From NCBI RefSeq assembly GCF_023156505.1, contig NZ_JALNMJ010000001.1, forward strand, positions 434,001 through 498,000: 64,000 nt of DNA, written 5' to 3'. A program made the translations under genes and the position numbers. The DNA comes from Roseibium sediminicola. Lineage in GTDB: Bacteria > Pseudomonadota > Alphaproteobacteria > Rhizobiales > Stappiaceae. Each line of letters starts with the position of its first letter. Position 1 is the first letter of the stretch. Under the pieces are notes generated by a model. The model saw only the letters and a list, made by a program, of their open reading frames with translations. It ran no database searches and had not been told where the DNA came from. Below are positions 1 to 8,227 of this stretch, one piece after another.

Positions 1-846
1 AAGGCCAGCCTCCTGTCCAGGGATGAGCTCCAGGAGGAAGGCTATGGCGGCCCCGGTTTCTATGGCGGTTTGCGCATGCCCTATGGCTTTGCGCTCAATC
101 CGATGGCCTATGTTCAGGCGCTGGCCGAGCAGGTGCGCCGGGCGGGCGGCAGGATTTTCGGAAAGTCGCCGGTCACCGGCCTGACCCGGGACGGCGATCG
201 TTGGCATCTTGAAACGGAGCACGGCTTCGTGCGTGCCCGCAAGGTCGTGCTCGCCGCCAACGGCTATGCCAACGAGAACGTTCCCAAATGGCTCCATGGG
301 CGCACGATGCCGGTGATGTCGTCCATTCAGGTGACACGTCCGTTGAGCGATGCGGAACTGTCGGCGCAAGGCTGGACGACGGACACGATGGCGTCCGACA
401 CCAGGGTCCTTCTGCATTACTTCCGCCTGTTGCCGGATCGCCGTTTCCTGTTCGGCACCCGTGGCGGTGTTTTTGAAAACGCTCCGGCGCTCGCGGCTAT
501 GCAAAAACGCGCTCGCGCCGATTTCAGGGAGATGTTTCCCGCCTGGGCCGATATCGAGCCCGAATACAGTTGGCACGGCCATGTCTGCCTGTCACGCAGC
601 CTGACGCCTTTTGTCGGCGCGGTGCCAGGGCTGGACGGCGTTTATGCAGCCATGGGCTGGCATGGCAGCGGTGTTGCCATGGCGTCGATCTCAGGCGAAA
701 AGCTGGCCGGACTGATCCTGGGCAAGCTGCGCGCGCAGGACCTGCCGCTGCCCCTGCAGCGGCCATTCAGAAAATTCCCGCTGCCCGCCCTGCGCAAGCT
801 GTATCTGCAGGGCGCTTACTGGTGGTACGGATACCAGGACAGGTGA
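1..846 (+). CDS. FAD-dependent amine oxidoreductase (DAO family), 3' part
   Basis: The reading frame is open from base 1, so the N-terminal Rossmann/FAD part lies outside the window; about 281 residues remain. The visible part matches the C-terminal half of glycine/D-amino-acid oxidase-like flavoproteins of the OrdL/PuuB (gamma-glutamylputrescine oxidase) type: a segment around KVVLAANGYAN, a substrate-domain stretch with LLPDRRFLFGTRGG, and the closing FAD contact GWHGSGVAMASISGEKLAG. Such enzymes oxidise amines or amino acids with FAD in the cytoplasm. The substrate cannot be read from this fragment. It ends 5 bp before a strong GC hairpin. Confidence 0.8.
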   Translation, partial: KASLLSRDELQEEGYGGPGFYGGLRMPYGFALNPMAYVQALAEQVRRAGGRIFGKSPVTGLTRDGDRWHLETEHGFVRARKVVLAANGYANENVPKWLHGRTMPVMSSIQVTRPLSDAELSAQGWTTDTMASDTRVLLHYFRLLPDRRFLFGTRGGVFENAPALAAMQKRARADFREMFPAWADIEPEYSWHGHVCLSRSLTPFVGAVPGLDGVYAAMGWHGSGVAMASISGEKLAGLILGKLRAQDLPLPLQRPFRKFPLPALRKLYLQGAYWWYGYQDR

Positions 847-850
847 GCGT

Positions 851-886
851 GCGGCCGCGGGAGCGCCGCGGCCGCGCCGCGGCCGC
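851..886. terminator. GC-only hairpin between convergent genes
   Basis: GCGGCCGCGG (851-860) pairs perfectly with CCGCGGCCGC (866-875) across a five-base loop, and a second copy of the right arm follows at 877-886. The segment holds three NotI-type octamers in 36 bp. It lies between two convergent genes, so transcription termination is the likely role, but there is no T-tract. Confidence 0.5.
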
Positions 887-894
887 GCCACAAG

Positions 895-1290
895 TCACTT
901 CACCTTGATCACGTATTTGTCGACTACGTTCCGGACCTTGGCCGATCCGGACACATACATGTCCATGACGAAGCCGACCTTGAAGACGTCGTCACCCTTG
1001 TAGCCCTTGTCCGGCCGGTAGATCACCAGGGTGCCCTTCACGGTTTTGCCGGCGCAACGCCCGGCTTTTTCACCCAGCTGGCCACTGACCTGCTTGAAGC
1101 TGACCTTGCCGTGTTTAGGCGGCACCGTCACCTTCATCCTGGGCGGGGCGCCGGTCAAACAGCCGGGCAAGGTTGTCGCACGCGATCCGACGACGGTGGA
1201 TTTGTTCCGTGGAACGGTTTCACGGAATGTATCTGCCTGGGCATTTGAAGAAACAAACAAAACAAACAGGCACGCAAAAATAATACGCAT
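895..1290 (-). CDS. Small exported protein of unknown function
   Basis: The 131-residue protein starts with a short, clear Sec signal peptide (about residues 1-19, cleavage after SSNAQA). The mature part is basic and has two or three cysteines. It contains PPKHGKVSFKQV and a later YRPDKGYKGDDVFKV, the pattern seen in Ig-like or cadherin-like bacterial surface domains. The ATG has an AGAGG ribosome site a few bases upstream. I do not recognise a named family; periplasmic or surface location is inferred from the signal peptide. It is convergent with the amine oxidase gene and has no operon partner. Confidence 0.65.
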   Translation of the reverse strand: MRIIFACLFVLFVSSNAQADTFRETVPRNKSTVVGSRATTLPGCLTGAPPRMKVTVPPKHGKVSFKQVSGQLGEKAGRCAGKTVKGTLVIYRPDKGYKGDDVFKVGFVMDMYVSGSAKVRNVVDKYVIKVK

Positions 1291-1440
1291 TTTTTACCTC
1301 TGTAATTTTTGACGATGGGGTGTGTATTGCAGCCGGTCAATTTGCGCAAGCCTGCAGAGGCGGGAATTACCTGAGGTTTCCGACCTGTTGCTGAACAGTC
1401 CCAGGCCAAATACGCGTTGAACCTTGCCGCCGGGTCTGCT

Positions 1441-1707
1441 TAGGGTCAGGACTCATTCATTTGATCGAAATGGCGCAACAAACGGCAAAGAGTTGCAAGG
1501 AAAAGCGCGAAAAGCGGGCTTCATGCCCGGTTGAGCGGTTTGAGGGAGCAAATCAAAGCCGTTTTGCGTCCCTCCGGGATAGGGTGAATTTGCCCGGCAA
1601 CGTCGTTGCAAACCTTTGGAAGCCGGACGGTTTCCTGCAGCTTTGCGCCTAGTATCCGAACAAATTCATCCCTACCATTTCACTCAAATGAATGGGTCCT
1701 GACCCTA
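1441..1707. mobile_element. MITE-like element with about 33-bp terminal inverted repeats and TA flanks
   Basis: The left end reads TAGGGTCAGGACTCATTC and continues to about 1474. The right end (about 1675-1707) is its reverse complement with about three mismatches, ending GTCCTGACCCTA. Both ends are flanked by TA, the target duplication made by IS630/Tc1-mariner transposases. The roughly 265-bp interior has only a 63-codon frame resembling nothing, so a non-autonomous element moved in trans is likely. The 1291-1440 stretch before it holds nothing else I can identify. Confidence 0.7.
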
Positions 1708-2034
1708 GTCACCCGAATCTGAAGTTCGTCTTATTTCCCGGCACACTCGGAACGAGCTTCAGATTCAAAAGGGTGACTAGCAAGCATATGTTTCTAGTGT
1801 GGTTTTCGAATTTGAAATTCGCTTCGATGGTCGCTGCAACAATGAGTCGAATTTCAGATTCACCACACTAGTCACCCGAATCTGAAGTTCGTCTTATTTC
1901 CCGGCACACTCGGAACGAGCTTCAGATTCCAAAGGGTGACTAGCAAGCATATGTTTCTAGTGTGGTTTTCGAATTTGAAATTCGCTTCGATGGTCGCTGC
2001 AACAATGAGGCGAATTTCAAATTCACCACACTAG
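1705..2034. repeat. Two tandem 163-bp units of CTAG-bounded hairpins (A-B-A-B)
   Basis: Unit A (1705-1780 and 1868-1943) is bounded by CTAGTCACCC and GGGTGACTAG, with inner arms around GAATCTGAAGTTCG. Unit B (1794-1871 and 1957-2034) is bounded by CTAGTGTGGT and ACCACACTAG, with inner arms around CGAATTTGAAATTCG. A 13-base spacer separates A from B, and B1 shares its last CTAG with A2. The two 163-bp composites are nearly identical, so the array arose by recent tandem duplication. The same two units recur at 38405-38567 in another arrangement. The right end of the MITE abuts A1. Confidence 0.85.
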
Positions 2035-2061
2035 TGACCTTTGGGCTCCACGAGGAACGCG

Positions 2062-2700
2062 ATGACGACCAACATGAGTGACACTGTGACGATCCGGCCG
2101 GCGGAACCGCGAGATCTGCATGCGGTCTACGCAGTCTGCCTGAAAACCGGCGATGCCGGGCGGGACGCGACGGAGCAGTATGACGACCCGGATCTGATCG
2201 GCCATATCTATGCCGGGCCTTATGTTATCATGGGCGGGCTGGTTAGCTTTGTCGCCGAAGACAGCGATGGGATCGTTGGCTATGCGGTTGGCGCCGCGGA
2301 CACGCGCGGCTTTGAAGAGCAGCTCGAGCAGGACTGGTGGCCGTCTTTCCGGAAATACTATCCGGAACCGACCGGCGACCCCGCGTCCTGGACGATGGAT
2401 GAGCGCAGGATCTGGTCGATCCATCATCCTTCGCATGTGCCGGAGGAAATCGTTCAGGCCTACCCGGCGCATATTCACATGAACCTTTTGCCGCGTGCGC
2501 AAGGAAAGGGGATCGGTTCCCGGCTGCTGGAAGCCTGGCTGGCCGAAGCACGGCGATGTGGCGCCGGCGCAGTCCATGCCGGTGTCAGCGCCGTCAATTC
2601 GGCGGGGCTCGCTTTCTGGACGTCTCGCGGTTTTGAGCCGGTCGCGACTGTGCCGGATAGCGGTTCCCGCGGAACCATATGGTGCGGACGTCAAATTTAA
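2062..2700 (+). CDS. GNAT family N-acetyltransferase
   Basis: This 212-residue protein has the GNAT fold. An N-terminal TIRPAEPRDLHAVYAVC segment precedes a large insert, and the acetyl-CoA loop is HMNLLPRAQGKGIGSRLLEAW (Q/RxxGxG/A), followed by VSAVNSAGLAFWTSRGFEP. GNAT enzymes move an acetyl group from acetyl-CoA to an amine; the acceptor here is unknown. The ATG at 2062 is preferred because GAGGAA lies just upstream; an in-frame TTG at 2041 has no ribosome site. The gene starts 28 bp after the hairpin array. Confidence 0.8.
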   Translation: MTTNMSDTVTIRPAEPRDLHAVYAVCLKTGDAGRDATEQYDDPDLIGHIYAGPYVIMGGLVSFVAEDSDGIVGYAVGAADTRGFEEQLEQDWWPSFRKYYPEPTGDPASWTMDERRIWSIHHPSHVPEEIVQAYPAHIHMNLLPRAQGKGIGSRLLEAWLAEARRCGAGAVHAGVSAVNSAGLAFWTSRGFEPVATVPDSGSRGTIWCGRQI

Positions 2701-2777
2701 CCGGCAACTCTTTGCTGTGGGTCAAGGAAGGGTGTGCGGGAGTTTGCCACTCTCGCGGGAGTTGTCAGGAGGAAGCG

Positions 2778-3296
2778 ATGCCCGCAAAAACCAAGAAAGA
2801 ATTGTTGGCCCTGGCCGACAAGGAATTCGACAAGCTGCAAAGGCTGCTAGATGACATGCCGGCCATGTTGCGGCTGGAGAAGGATGCCGACGAGACGTCT
2901 CCCAAGGACATCGTCGGTCACCGTGCCCACTGGATTCAGCTGTTCCTCGGCTGGTACCACGACGGTAGGGACGGCAAGGAAGTCTTCTTTCCCGCCAAGG
3001 GCTATAAGTGGAACGAGCTGAAGCGCTACAATGCCGAGCTGAGGCAAAAACAGTCCAGCCTGTCCTGGCCGTCCGCCAGATCACTCCTGGAGACCGGTCA
3101 CGCGGAGCTGCTGGCGCTGCTGGAAAGCCTCGAGGACGAGGATCTCTATGCCGGGCCCATGAAAGGCGCCAACAATGACTGGACCGCTGGGCGTTGGGCA
3201 GAAGCCGCAGGCCCCAGCCATTATCGCTCAGCCGTGAAATATCTGCGCCAGCGAATCCGGACGTTCCAAGCCGAACGGCCGGAAAACGCCGCCTGA
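2778..3296 (+). CDS. ClbS/DfsB family four-helix bundle protein
   Basis: The 172-residue protein begins MPAKTKKELLALADKEFDKL and contains DIVGHRAHWIQLFLGWY and FFPAKGYKWNELKRYN, typical of the ClbS/DfsB (formerly DUF1706) family of DinB-like helical bundles. ClbS is a cyclopropane hydrolase protecting against colibactin; most relatives have no tested role, so function here is open. The start at 2778 follows a near-perfect AGGAGG; the frame is open further upstream but without a ribosome site. It lies 77 bp after the acetyltransferase gene. Confidence 0.75.
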   Translation: MPAKTKKELLALADKEFDKLQRLLDDMPAMLRLEKDADETSPKDIVGHRAHWIQLFLGWYHDGRDGKEVFFPAKGYKWNELKRYNAELRQKQSSLSWPSARSLLETGHAELLALLESLEDEDLYAGPMKGANNDWTAGRWAEAAGPSHYRSAVKYLRQRIRTFQAERPENAA

Positions 3297-3300
3297 ACCC

Positions 3301-4005
3301 TCAGCTCCGGTTCTTTCTCCGGACGACCGCGACATTGACTTCCCGCCAGATCTCGAAACCCAGCTTGCGGTAAAGGGCAATGGCGCCGTGATTGTCCGCA
3401 TAGGCATGCAGGAACGGCGTGTCGCCTTGTGCGCGGATGTTTGAGGCCACCTGCATGGCCAGGACCGAGGCAAGGCCGCGGCCACGGAAATCGGGATGAG
3501 TGCAAATGCCGCTCACTTCGGTGAAGCCGGTCAGGTTCAACCGCGTACCCGCCATGGCTGCGAGCCTGCCGTCGATCCTGACGCCGTAAAAAGCCCCGAG
3601 TTCCGGCGTGCGCGCGGTGAATGGACCCGGCCTGGTCAAGTCCGCCAGCGCCACCATCTCTGGAATATCGGTGTCTGTAAGCGATGAGATCTCCACGGAG
3701 GGGGACGCGGCAGCCGGCGGCCGCGTTTCGGTCATCAGGACACCGACCGCCGTGACCTCGGCCTCCAGGTCGTCGGGCAGGGCAATCCCCTCTGCCTGCA
3801 GCAGATAGACGTGATCCTCGCCCGGGCTTATCAACCCGGCCAGCTCTTCAAGGGCTTCGGGAGAATTGTCTTTCGACGCGGCGAAGGGCGAGACTGCAGG
3901 ATCGAACCGGCGGGCCAGGCTGCCGCCGTGTACAAAACCCTGTTGCCTCGTGGTTAGCGCGGACCAGACAACACGGTTCAAGACAGGTGTGACAGCATCA
4001 GGCAT
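3301..4005 (-). CDS. GNAT family N-acetyltransferase
   Basis: In this 234-residue protein the N-terminal half is variable, and the C-terminal half is a FR47/GNAT domain with GICTHPDFRGRGLASVLAM (acetyl-CoA loop RGRGLA) and YADNHGAIALYRKLGFEIW. The acceptor is unknown. The gene is the last of a three-gene operon: its start overlaps the stop of the upstream monooxygenase-like gene by 8 bp, so translation is probably coupled. It is convergent with the ClbS-like gene, 4 bp apart. Confidence 0.8.
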   Translation of the reverse strand: MPDAVTPVLNRVVWSALTTRQQGFVHGGSLARRFDPAVSPFAASKDNSPEALEELAGLISPGEDHVYLLQAEGIALPDDLEAEVTAVGVLMTETRPPAAASPSVEISSLTDTDIPEMVALADLTRPGPFTARTPELGAFYGVRIDGRLAAMAGTRLNLTGFTEVSGICTHPDFRGRGLASVLAMQVASNIRAQGDTPFLHAYADNHGAIALYRKLGFEIWREVNVAVVRRKNRS

Positions 4006-4318
4006 AGCTTCGCGTCTCCTTGAGGTCGTAGTGCTGCGAGGTCTGGTCCCACCGTTTCAGCACCTTTTGAGCGACGTCCGGAACATAGCAGCGGGCATAG
4101 TCGGGCCCCTGAAAGGCGATGATATCCTCAAGTGTGCGGAAGCTCATGATCGTGATGAATTCCACTTCCCGTTCGAGGTCCCGCCGGAGCACCTCGATCC
4201 CGAGATATCCCGGAATGGCCTTGTCCTCGATCCCCGGGATCACCTCGCTCAATAGAACCTTGCAATAGGTGTCGGCATTTTCCGGCGTGGTCCAGCCGTG
4301 CCAGATGCGCTTGATCAT
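3998..4318 (-). CDS. Antibiotic biosynthesis monooxygenase-like (ABM, dimeric alpha/beta barrel) protein
   Basis: A 106-residue protein with the pattern of small ferredoxin-like ABM/NIPSNAP proteins: MIKRIWHGWTTPENADTYCK, then GYLGIEVLRRD, EVEFITIMSFRTLEDIIAFQG and a C-terminal aromatic segment. Members include quinol or haem monooxygenases and proteins with no known reaction, so substrate is unknown. Its ATG overlaps the stop of the marR gene by four bases (ATGA), which argues for MarR control and co-translation. Confidence 0.7.
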   Translation of the reverse strand: MIKRIWHGWTTPENADTYCKVLLSEVIPGIEDKAIPGYLGIEVLRRDLEREVEFITIMSFRTLEDIIAFQGPDYARCYVPDVAQKVLKRWDQTSQHYDLKETRSYA

Positions 4319-4836
4319 GATCTTGTCTCCAGGTCTAGCGTATCCCAATCGGGCAGGGGCTGCCCTGTCTGACGTGTGCTCAGGGATTGTTCGGTCAGGG
4401 CGGCTTCCAGCTGGTCCAGCTGTTGAAGCAAGGGGCCGTCCAGACCAGCGCAGGCATCCGCGACGGCGAACGAGACCGCCGGCCAGAGCGTTGCTTTCAG
4501 GTGGTCGACAAGGTGCCGGCCCGCCTCCGTCAGGGCGACGGTGCTGACCCGGCGGTCCTGTTCCAGCGATGTCACGCTGACGAGCCCTTCCGACTTCATC
4601 TTGTTGATCATGCGGGTGATCCCCGGCTGGCTCTGGCCCAGGGCCTTGGCCAGGTCGCCGATGCTCAGCGGGCCTTGCCGGTCGAGGGCCGCCAGAACAG
4701 GATTGTGCGGCGTCGGCAGGCCGGTGCCGGCCAGCTCCCCGGCAAGGTCCTGCGTCTGCGCTTGCAGTTTTTCCCCGATCCGCTTCAGCCGGCTGCCCAA
4801 AGTGGCGTAACCAAGCGCGCGAACGACATCTTCCAT
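4315..4836 (-). CDS. MarR family transcriptional regulator
   Basis: A 173-residue winged-helix regulator. Recognition segments are GPLSIGDLAKALGQSQPGIT and the wing region SEGLVSVTSLEQDRRVSTVALTEAGR. MarR proteins are dimeric repressors released by small phenolic or drug-like ligands. The ATG at 4836 has a GAGGTG site; the frame remains open further upstream but without support. It heads the operon with the ABM and GNAT genes and is divergent from an arsR gene across 96 bp that contains matching palindromes. Confidence 0.85.
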   Translation of the reverse strand: MEDVVRALGYATLGSRLKRIGEKLQAQTQDLAGELAGTGLPTPHNPVLAALDRQGPLSIGDLAKALGQSQPGITRMINKMKSEGLVSVTSLEQDRRVSTVALTEAGRHLVDHLKATLWPAVSFAVADACAGLDGPLLQQLDQLEAALTEQSLSTRQTGQPLPDWDTLDLETRS

Positions 4837-4851
4837 CGGACACCTCATAAC

Positions 4852-4934
4852 ATAACAAGTTATATAACACGATATCAAAGAAACGGCAAGCGATGCTGGA
4901 CAGGGTTGATCAATTAATATAACTAATAGGTTAT
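4852..4934. promoter_or_regulatory. Divergent control region with two ATAAC...GTTAT palindromes
   Basis: ATAAC-AA-GTTAT lies at 4852-4863, close before marR, and ATAAC-N6-GTTAT at 4919-4934 runs into the arsR start codon. Both have identical half-sites and the region is AT-rich. They are plausible operators for the MarR or ArsR protein; which one binds is not decided by the sequence. Confidence 0.5.
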
Positions 4935-5286
4935 GGAACAGATTGGTTATACAAGTGGGCCGCCGAACCTCGATGCGGTGTTTTCCGCGCTCGCGGATCC
5001 GACGCGCCGCGCAATTCTGACGAAGCTCGCCTCCGGTGAAGCGTCGGTCAATGAACTGGCCGAGCCTTTCGACATGAGCCAGCCGGCTGTCTCGAAACAC
5101 CTCAAGGTTCTGGAGAAGGCCGGCCTGGTGACCCGCGGCACCGACCGGCAGCGCCGGCCGGCAAAACTGAACGCCGCGCCGATGCAGGACGCCGTTGCGT
5201 GGCTCGAGGAATTCAAGCGGTTCTGGACGTCAAGCTTCGATCAGCTCGACGCGCTTTTGGAAGAACTCAAAAAGGTAGATGAGTAG
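4933..5286 (+). CDS. ArsR family winged-helix regulator
   Basis: The 117-residue protein has VFSALADPTRRAILTKLASG and the helix-turn-helix MSQPAVSKHLKVLEKAGLV, standard for the ArsR/SmtB subgroup paired with SRPBCC (AHSA1) proteins. It lacks obvious metal-binding cysteines. The next gene, 9 bp downstream, encodes such an SRPBCC protein, so a two-gene operon is clear. The ribosome site before 4933 is poor and the start overlaps a candidate operator. Confidence 0.85.
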   Translation: MEQIGYTSGPPNLDAVFSALADPTRRAILTKLASGEASVNELAEPFDMSQPAVSKHLKVLEKAGLVTRGTDRQRRPAKLNAAPMQDAVAWLEEFKRFWTSSFDQLDALLEELKKVDE

Positions 5287-5295
5287 GAGTGGAAT

Positions 5296-5787
5296 ATGGC
5301 ACTGCCGGAATTTGTACTGGAAAGACGTTTCAACGCGTCGCGCGAACTGGTCTGGAGAAGCTGGACCGAAGCCGATCTGCTGGCCCGGTGGTACGGGCCG
5401 GGGGTCGAAACCGTCATTCACAAACTTGATGTCACGCCCGGCGGCCTCTGGCTGAACGAAATGAGAATGGGGGGCGGTTCGCATTACCAGCGGGTCGAAT
5501 ACACGGAAGTGATCGCGCCGGAAAAACTGGTCTGGCTGCACTCCGTCGCCGATGCCGCCTGGAACATAGCGGCCAATCCGATGATGCCCGACTGGCCGCG
5601 TGTCCTCCTGACGACTGTGACCTTCCTGGAGGAGGGGGACGAGACCGTCGTGCGGCTGGTATGGGCGCCGCATGAGGCGAGCGAGGCGGAAATCTCCTGC
5701 TTCGCAGGTGCCATCAGCGGCCTCGACAAGGGCTGGGGTAAGGGCATGGATCTTCTGGCCGAGCTGCTGGAAGAGCTGCAAGCCTGA
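5296..5787 (+). CDS. SRPBCC/AHSA1 family protein
   Basis: A 163-residue START-like protein: FVLERRFNASRELVWRSWTE, LLARWYGPG and VRLVWAPHEA are AHSA1 (Aha1 C-terminal-like) signatures. These form a helix-grip fold with a hydrophobic cavity; most bacterial members have unknown ligands. Here it is co-transcribed with the ArsR regulator. A GGAG-containing site precedes the ATG, and a bidirectional terminator hairpin follows 31 bp after the stop. Confidence 0.8.
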   Translation: MALPEFVLERRFNASRELVWRSWTEADLLARWYGPGVETVIHKLDVTPGGLWLNEMRMGGGSHYQRVEYTEVIAPEKLVWLHSVADAAWNIAANPMMPDWPRVLLTTVTFLEEGDETVVRLVWAPHEASEAEISCFAGAISGLDKGWGKGMDLLAELLEELQA

Positions 5788-5818
5788 GCGACACAATGCC
5801 GGCCGTGCTTGAAACGAA

Positions 5819-5842
5819 AAGTGCCGCCTCGCGGCGGCACTT
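5819..5842. terminator. Bidirectional terminator hairpin
   Basis: AAGTGCCGCC (5819-5828) pairs perfectly with GGCGGCACTT (5833-5842) around loop TCGC. It lies between the convergent SRPBCC and dnaJ-like genes, with an A-run on the left that becomes a U-run for the minus-strand transcript. Confidence 0.8.
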
Positions 5843-5862
5843 CAAACAGGTCTGGTCTGGGG

Positions 5863-6846
5863 TCAGTCGAATTCCGGCCCGCGCGCACGATAGGGTGTGA
5901 TTTCCTTCCAGGCCTTCATCAACGTGTCCAGCTCGTCGTCGCCATGAGGCGGCATGACGATCTGCAGCTTGACCAGAAGGTCGCCGTGGCCGCCGGTCTT
6001 GGTCGGCAGGCCCTTACCTTTCAGCCGCATGGTCTTGCCGCTCGAGGCGTTGGCCGGAACCGTCAGGTTGACCGCGCCGGACAAGGTCGGTGTCCGCACC
6101 TTGGCGCCCAGCACCGCTTCATAAAGCGTCAGCGGCAGGTCGAGGTGCAGGTCGGAGCCCTTGACCTCAAACAGCTTGTGCGGTTTGAAGCGGACCTCAA
6201 CGAGGGCATCGCCGGCCGGTCCGCCATTGTCGCCCGGATAGCCCTGACCCTTCAGCCGGATCTTCTCGCCGTCCACGACCCCTTTGGGCAAGGTGACATT
6301 GACGGTCTTGCCGCTCGGCAGGGTTACCTGCGTCTTGCCGGAATTGACGATGTCTTCAAGCGTGACCCGGGCCGTGATGTCGGCATTGGCGCCCTGGGTT
6401 TTCGGCGGCGCCTTGGCACGCGCGCCGCCAAAGCCGCCGCCGCCCGCACTGGCGCCCGGACCGGCACGGGTGCGGCCGCTGCCGAAACTGCCGAAAATGT
6501 CGTTCAGGATATCGTCGAAACTGCCGCCGCCACCGGCGCCGGAGCGCGTGCCGCGCGCACCGCCGGCAGCACCGAAATCCTCGTATCCGGTGAAGCCGTC
6601 AAAGCCGCCGGCGTGGAAGCGCGGTTTGCCTTCCGCATCGATTTCACCGCGGTCGAACTTGGCGCGCTTTTCCTTGTCACCAACAATTTCATATGCCTGG
6701 TTGGCTTCGGAAAAACGCTTCTGTGCGGTCGGATCATCCTTGTTCTGATCCGGATGGTATTTCTTGGCCAGCTTTCGAAAGGCCTTTTTGATGTCGCCCT
6801 CGCTGGCGTTTTTCGCCACCCCGAGAACGCTGTAGGGATCACGCAT
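5863..6846 (-). CDS. DnaJ-class co-chaperone without zinc finger (CbpA/DnaJ C-terminal type)
   Basis: A 327-residue protein. The J-domain covers residues 1-65, with the HPD motif at 31-33 that stimulates DnaK ATPase. A Gly/Phe-rich region (about 75-140) follows, then two DnaJ C-terminal beta domains (about 155-310). No CxxCxGxG zinc repeats are present, so it is CbpA-like rather than true DnaJ. The start at 6846 (MRDPYSVLG) is preferred over a GTG three codons upstream because a GGTGA site fits it. The gene order with a lipoprotein and pdxH is common in rhizobial relatives. Confidence 0.9.
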   Translation of the reverse strand: MRDPYSVLGVAKNASEGDIKKAFRKLAKKYHPDQNKDDPTAQKRFSEANQAYEIVGDKEKRAKFDRGEIDAEGKPRFHAGGFDGFTGYEDFGAAGGARGTRSGAGGGGSFDDILNDIFGSFGSGRTRAGPGASAGGGGFGGARAKAPPKTQGANADITARVTLEDIVNSGKTQVTLPSGKTVNVTLPKGVVDGEKIRLKGQGYPGDNGGPAGDALVEVRFKPHKLFEVKGSDLHLDLPLTLYEAVLGAKVRTPTLSGAVNLTVPANASSGKTMRLKGKGLPTKTGGHGDLLVKLQIVMPPHGDDELDTLMKAWKEITPYRARGPEFD

Positions 6847-7043
6847 TCGTTTCACCAGGTTTCTTAGATTTTCCGGAAAAGCGCCCCGTGCGCGGCCGCT
6901 CCCGCCCTTTTTGGTGCGGCTGCAATGACGTTCGGAGCCGGCTCAACCGGACTTGTCTTCTATATCGGGATGGATAGGAAAAAATTCCAGACCTGCGCCA
7001 CCGGTTCGAAGACCCATCGGTTTTAACGGGTTTTTCTCAGTGT

Positions 7044-7520
7044 TCAAGCGTCGGAAACAGTGAGCGTGGTGACCGAGAATTTCCGTGTCACGTCCCGGCA
7101 GGCCGTGCCGTCGTAAAGCTTGATGCCGGTGATCGTGTTGGCTGTGGTGCGGAAGGTCACGCAGCCGGTCTCTGAAAGCGTGGCGGTGTCGATCCCGGAC
7201 AGGGTGCCGGAATTGCCGGAGACGGAGTTCAGCCAGGGCAGGGACAGGCCGGCTACCGCCTGCTCGCCCGTCAGGTCCTCGCTGAGGGAATCCAGATGGG
7301 CGGCAATGATGCCACGGTCGCCGTCGTTGATGTCCGAATAGGCGACGTCCGTGGCCGAAGGGATCGACCCGGTCAGCACCGTCGGAGTGTCGATATTGTT
7401 GCTGCCCATGGGAACGGAAACCTGGCTGCACCCGCTCAAGAGGGCACCCATCGTGACGATGGTTGCCGCTAGGGGGTGGATCTTGATGTGCCGGCCAGTA
7501 TATGAACGCATACGAAACAT
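7044..7520 (-). CDS. Predicted lipoprotein, RT0821/Lpp0805 surface-protein-like
   Basis: A 158-residue protein with an N-terminal hydrophobic segment ending in the lipobox LLSGC (lipidated Cys near residue 31). The mature part has low complexity, then CVTFRTTANTITGIKLYDGTACRDVTRKF, resembling the C-terminal motif of the RT0821/Lpp0805 surface-protein family. It is therefore probably an outer-membrane lipoprotein of unknown function. It is divergent from pdxH across 71 bp, where both promoters must lie. Two start codons (7520 or 7511) are possible. Confidence 0.7.
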   Translation of the reverse strand: MFRMRSYTGRHIKIHPLAATIVTMGALLSGCSQVSVPMGSNNIDTPTVLTGSIPSATDVAYSDINDGDRGIIAAHLDSLSEDLTGEQAVAGLSLPWLNSVSGNSGTLSGIDTATLSETGCVTFRTTANTITGIKLYDGTACRDVTRKFSVTTLTVSDA

Positions 7521-7591
7521 CTTCAGACAGCCCTCGCGGTCGGCATGTGAATGCCCGTTAGCAGGCCGTCGCTTCCTTCGACAGGTTACCG

Positions 7592-8227
7592 ATGACAGAC
7601 CTTAAAGATCCGCCGGAAGAGTTAACAAAAGGTGACTTCACGGAGGTTGTGAAACCATTTGATCTTTTCGCTGAATGGCTTGAAGACGCTAAGGCCGCGG
7701 AGCCCAACGATCCGAACGCGCTGTCGCTGGCGACCGTCGACGAGGACGGGCTGCCCAATGTGCGCATGGTTCTCCTGAAGGATTTCGACGAGCGCGGCTT
7801 TGTGTTTTACACAAATTTCGAAAGCGCAAAGGGACGTGAGCTGCTCAACGCCGGCAAGGCGGCGATGTGTTTCCACTGGAAATCTCTGCGCCGTCAGGTC
7901 CGGATTCGCGGGGCGGTCGTTGAAGTTTCCGGGGAAGAGGCCGACGAATACTACCGCTCGCGGCCGCGCGGCAGCCGGATCGGCGCCTGGGCCTCGAAAC
8001 AGTCTCGGCCGTTGGAAAGCCGCTTCGCGCTGGAAAAGGAAGTCGCCAAATACACCGCCAAATTCGGCATCGGCGATATTCCGCGCCCTGACCACTGGTC
8101 CGGCATGCGGCTGGAGCCGACCTCGATCGAGTTCTGGCACGACCGGCCCTTCCGCCTGCATGACCGGGTTCAGTTCACCCGGCCGTCCGCGGACCAGCCC
8201 TGGTCGAAGCTGCGGCTCTATCCCTAG
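7592..8227 (+). CDS. pdxH: Pyridoxamine 5'-phosphate oxidase
   Basis: The 211-residue protein spans a typical full-length PdxH. It has the FMN-binding stretch [32 protein letters not shown], the [11 protein letters not shown] active-site region and the C-terminal signature [12 protein letters not shown] with the final KLRLYP. The enzyme oxidises pyridoxine or pyridoxamine phosphate to pyridoxal phosphate using FMN. The stop codon is part of a short CTAG palindrome shared with the stop of the convergent corA-like gene. Confidence 0.95.
   Translation: MTDLKDPPEELTKGDFTEVVKPFDLFAEWLEDAKAAEPNDPNALSLATVDEDGLPNVRMVLLKDFDERGFVFYTNFESAKGRELLNAGKAAMCFHWKSLRRQVRIRGAVVEVSGEEADEYYRSRPRGSRIGAWASKQSRPLESRFALEKEVAKYTAKFGIGDIPRPDHWSGMRLEPTSIEFWHDRPFRLHDRVQFTRPSADQPWSKLRLYP

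Noticed and set aside
1461-1652. 63-codon frame inside the MITE as a transposase
   Set aside because: Too short, no DDE motif, no ribosome site.
1705-2034. CRISPR-like periodic repeat
   Set aside because: Period is 163 bp with long palindromes and no 28-37 bp repeats with unique spacers; no cas genes nearby.
2778-3296. Colibactin self-protection locus from the ClbS-like protein
   Set aside because: No polyketide or peptide synthase genes are present; the family is broad and mostly untested.
5809-6867. 352-codon plus-strand frame opposite the DnaJ-like gene
   Set aside because: Ala/Arg/Gly-rich shadow that starts inside a terminator hairpin; the minus-strand J-domain protein is clear.
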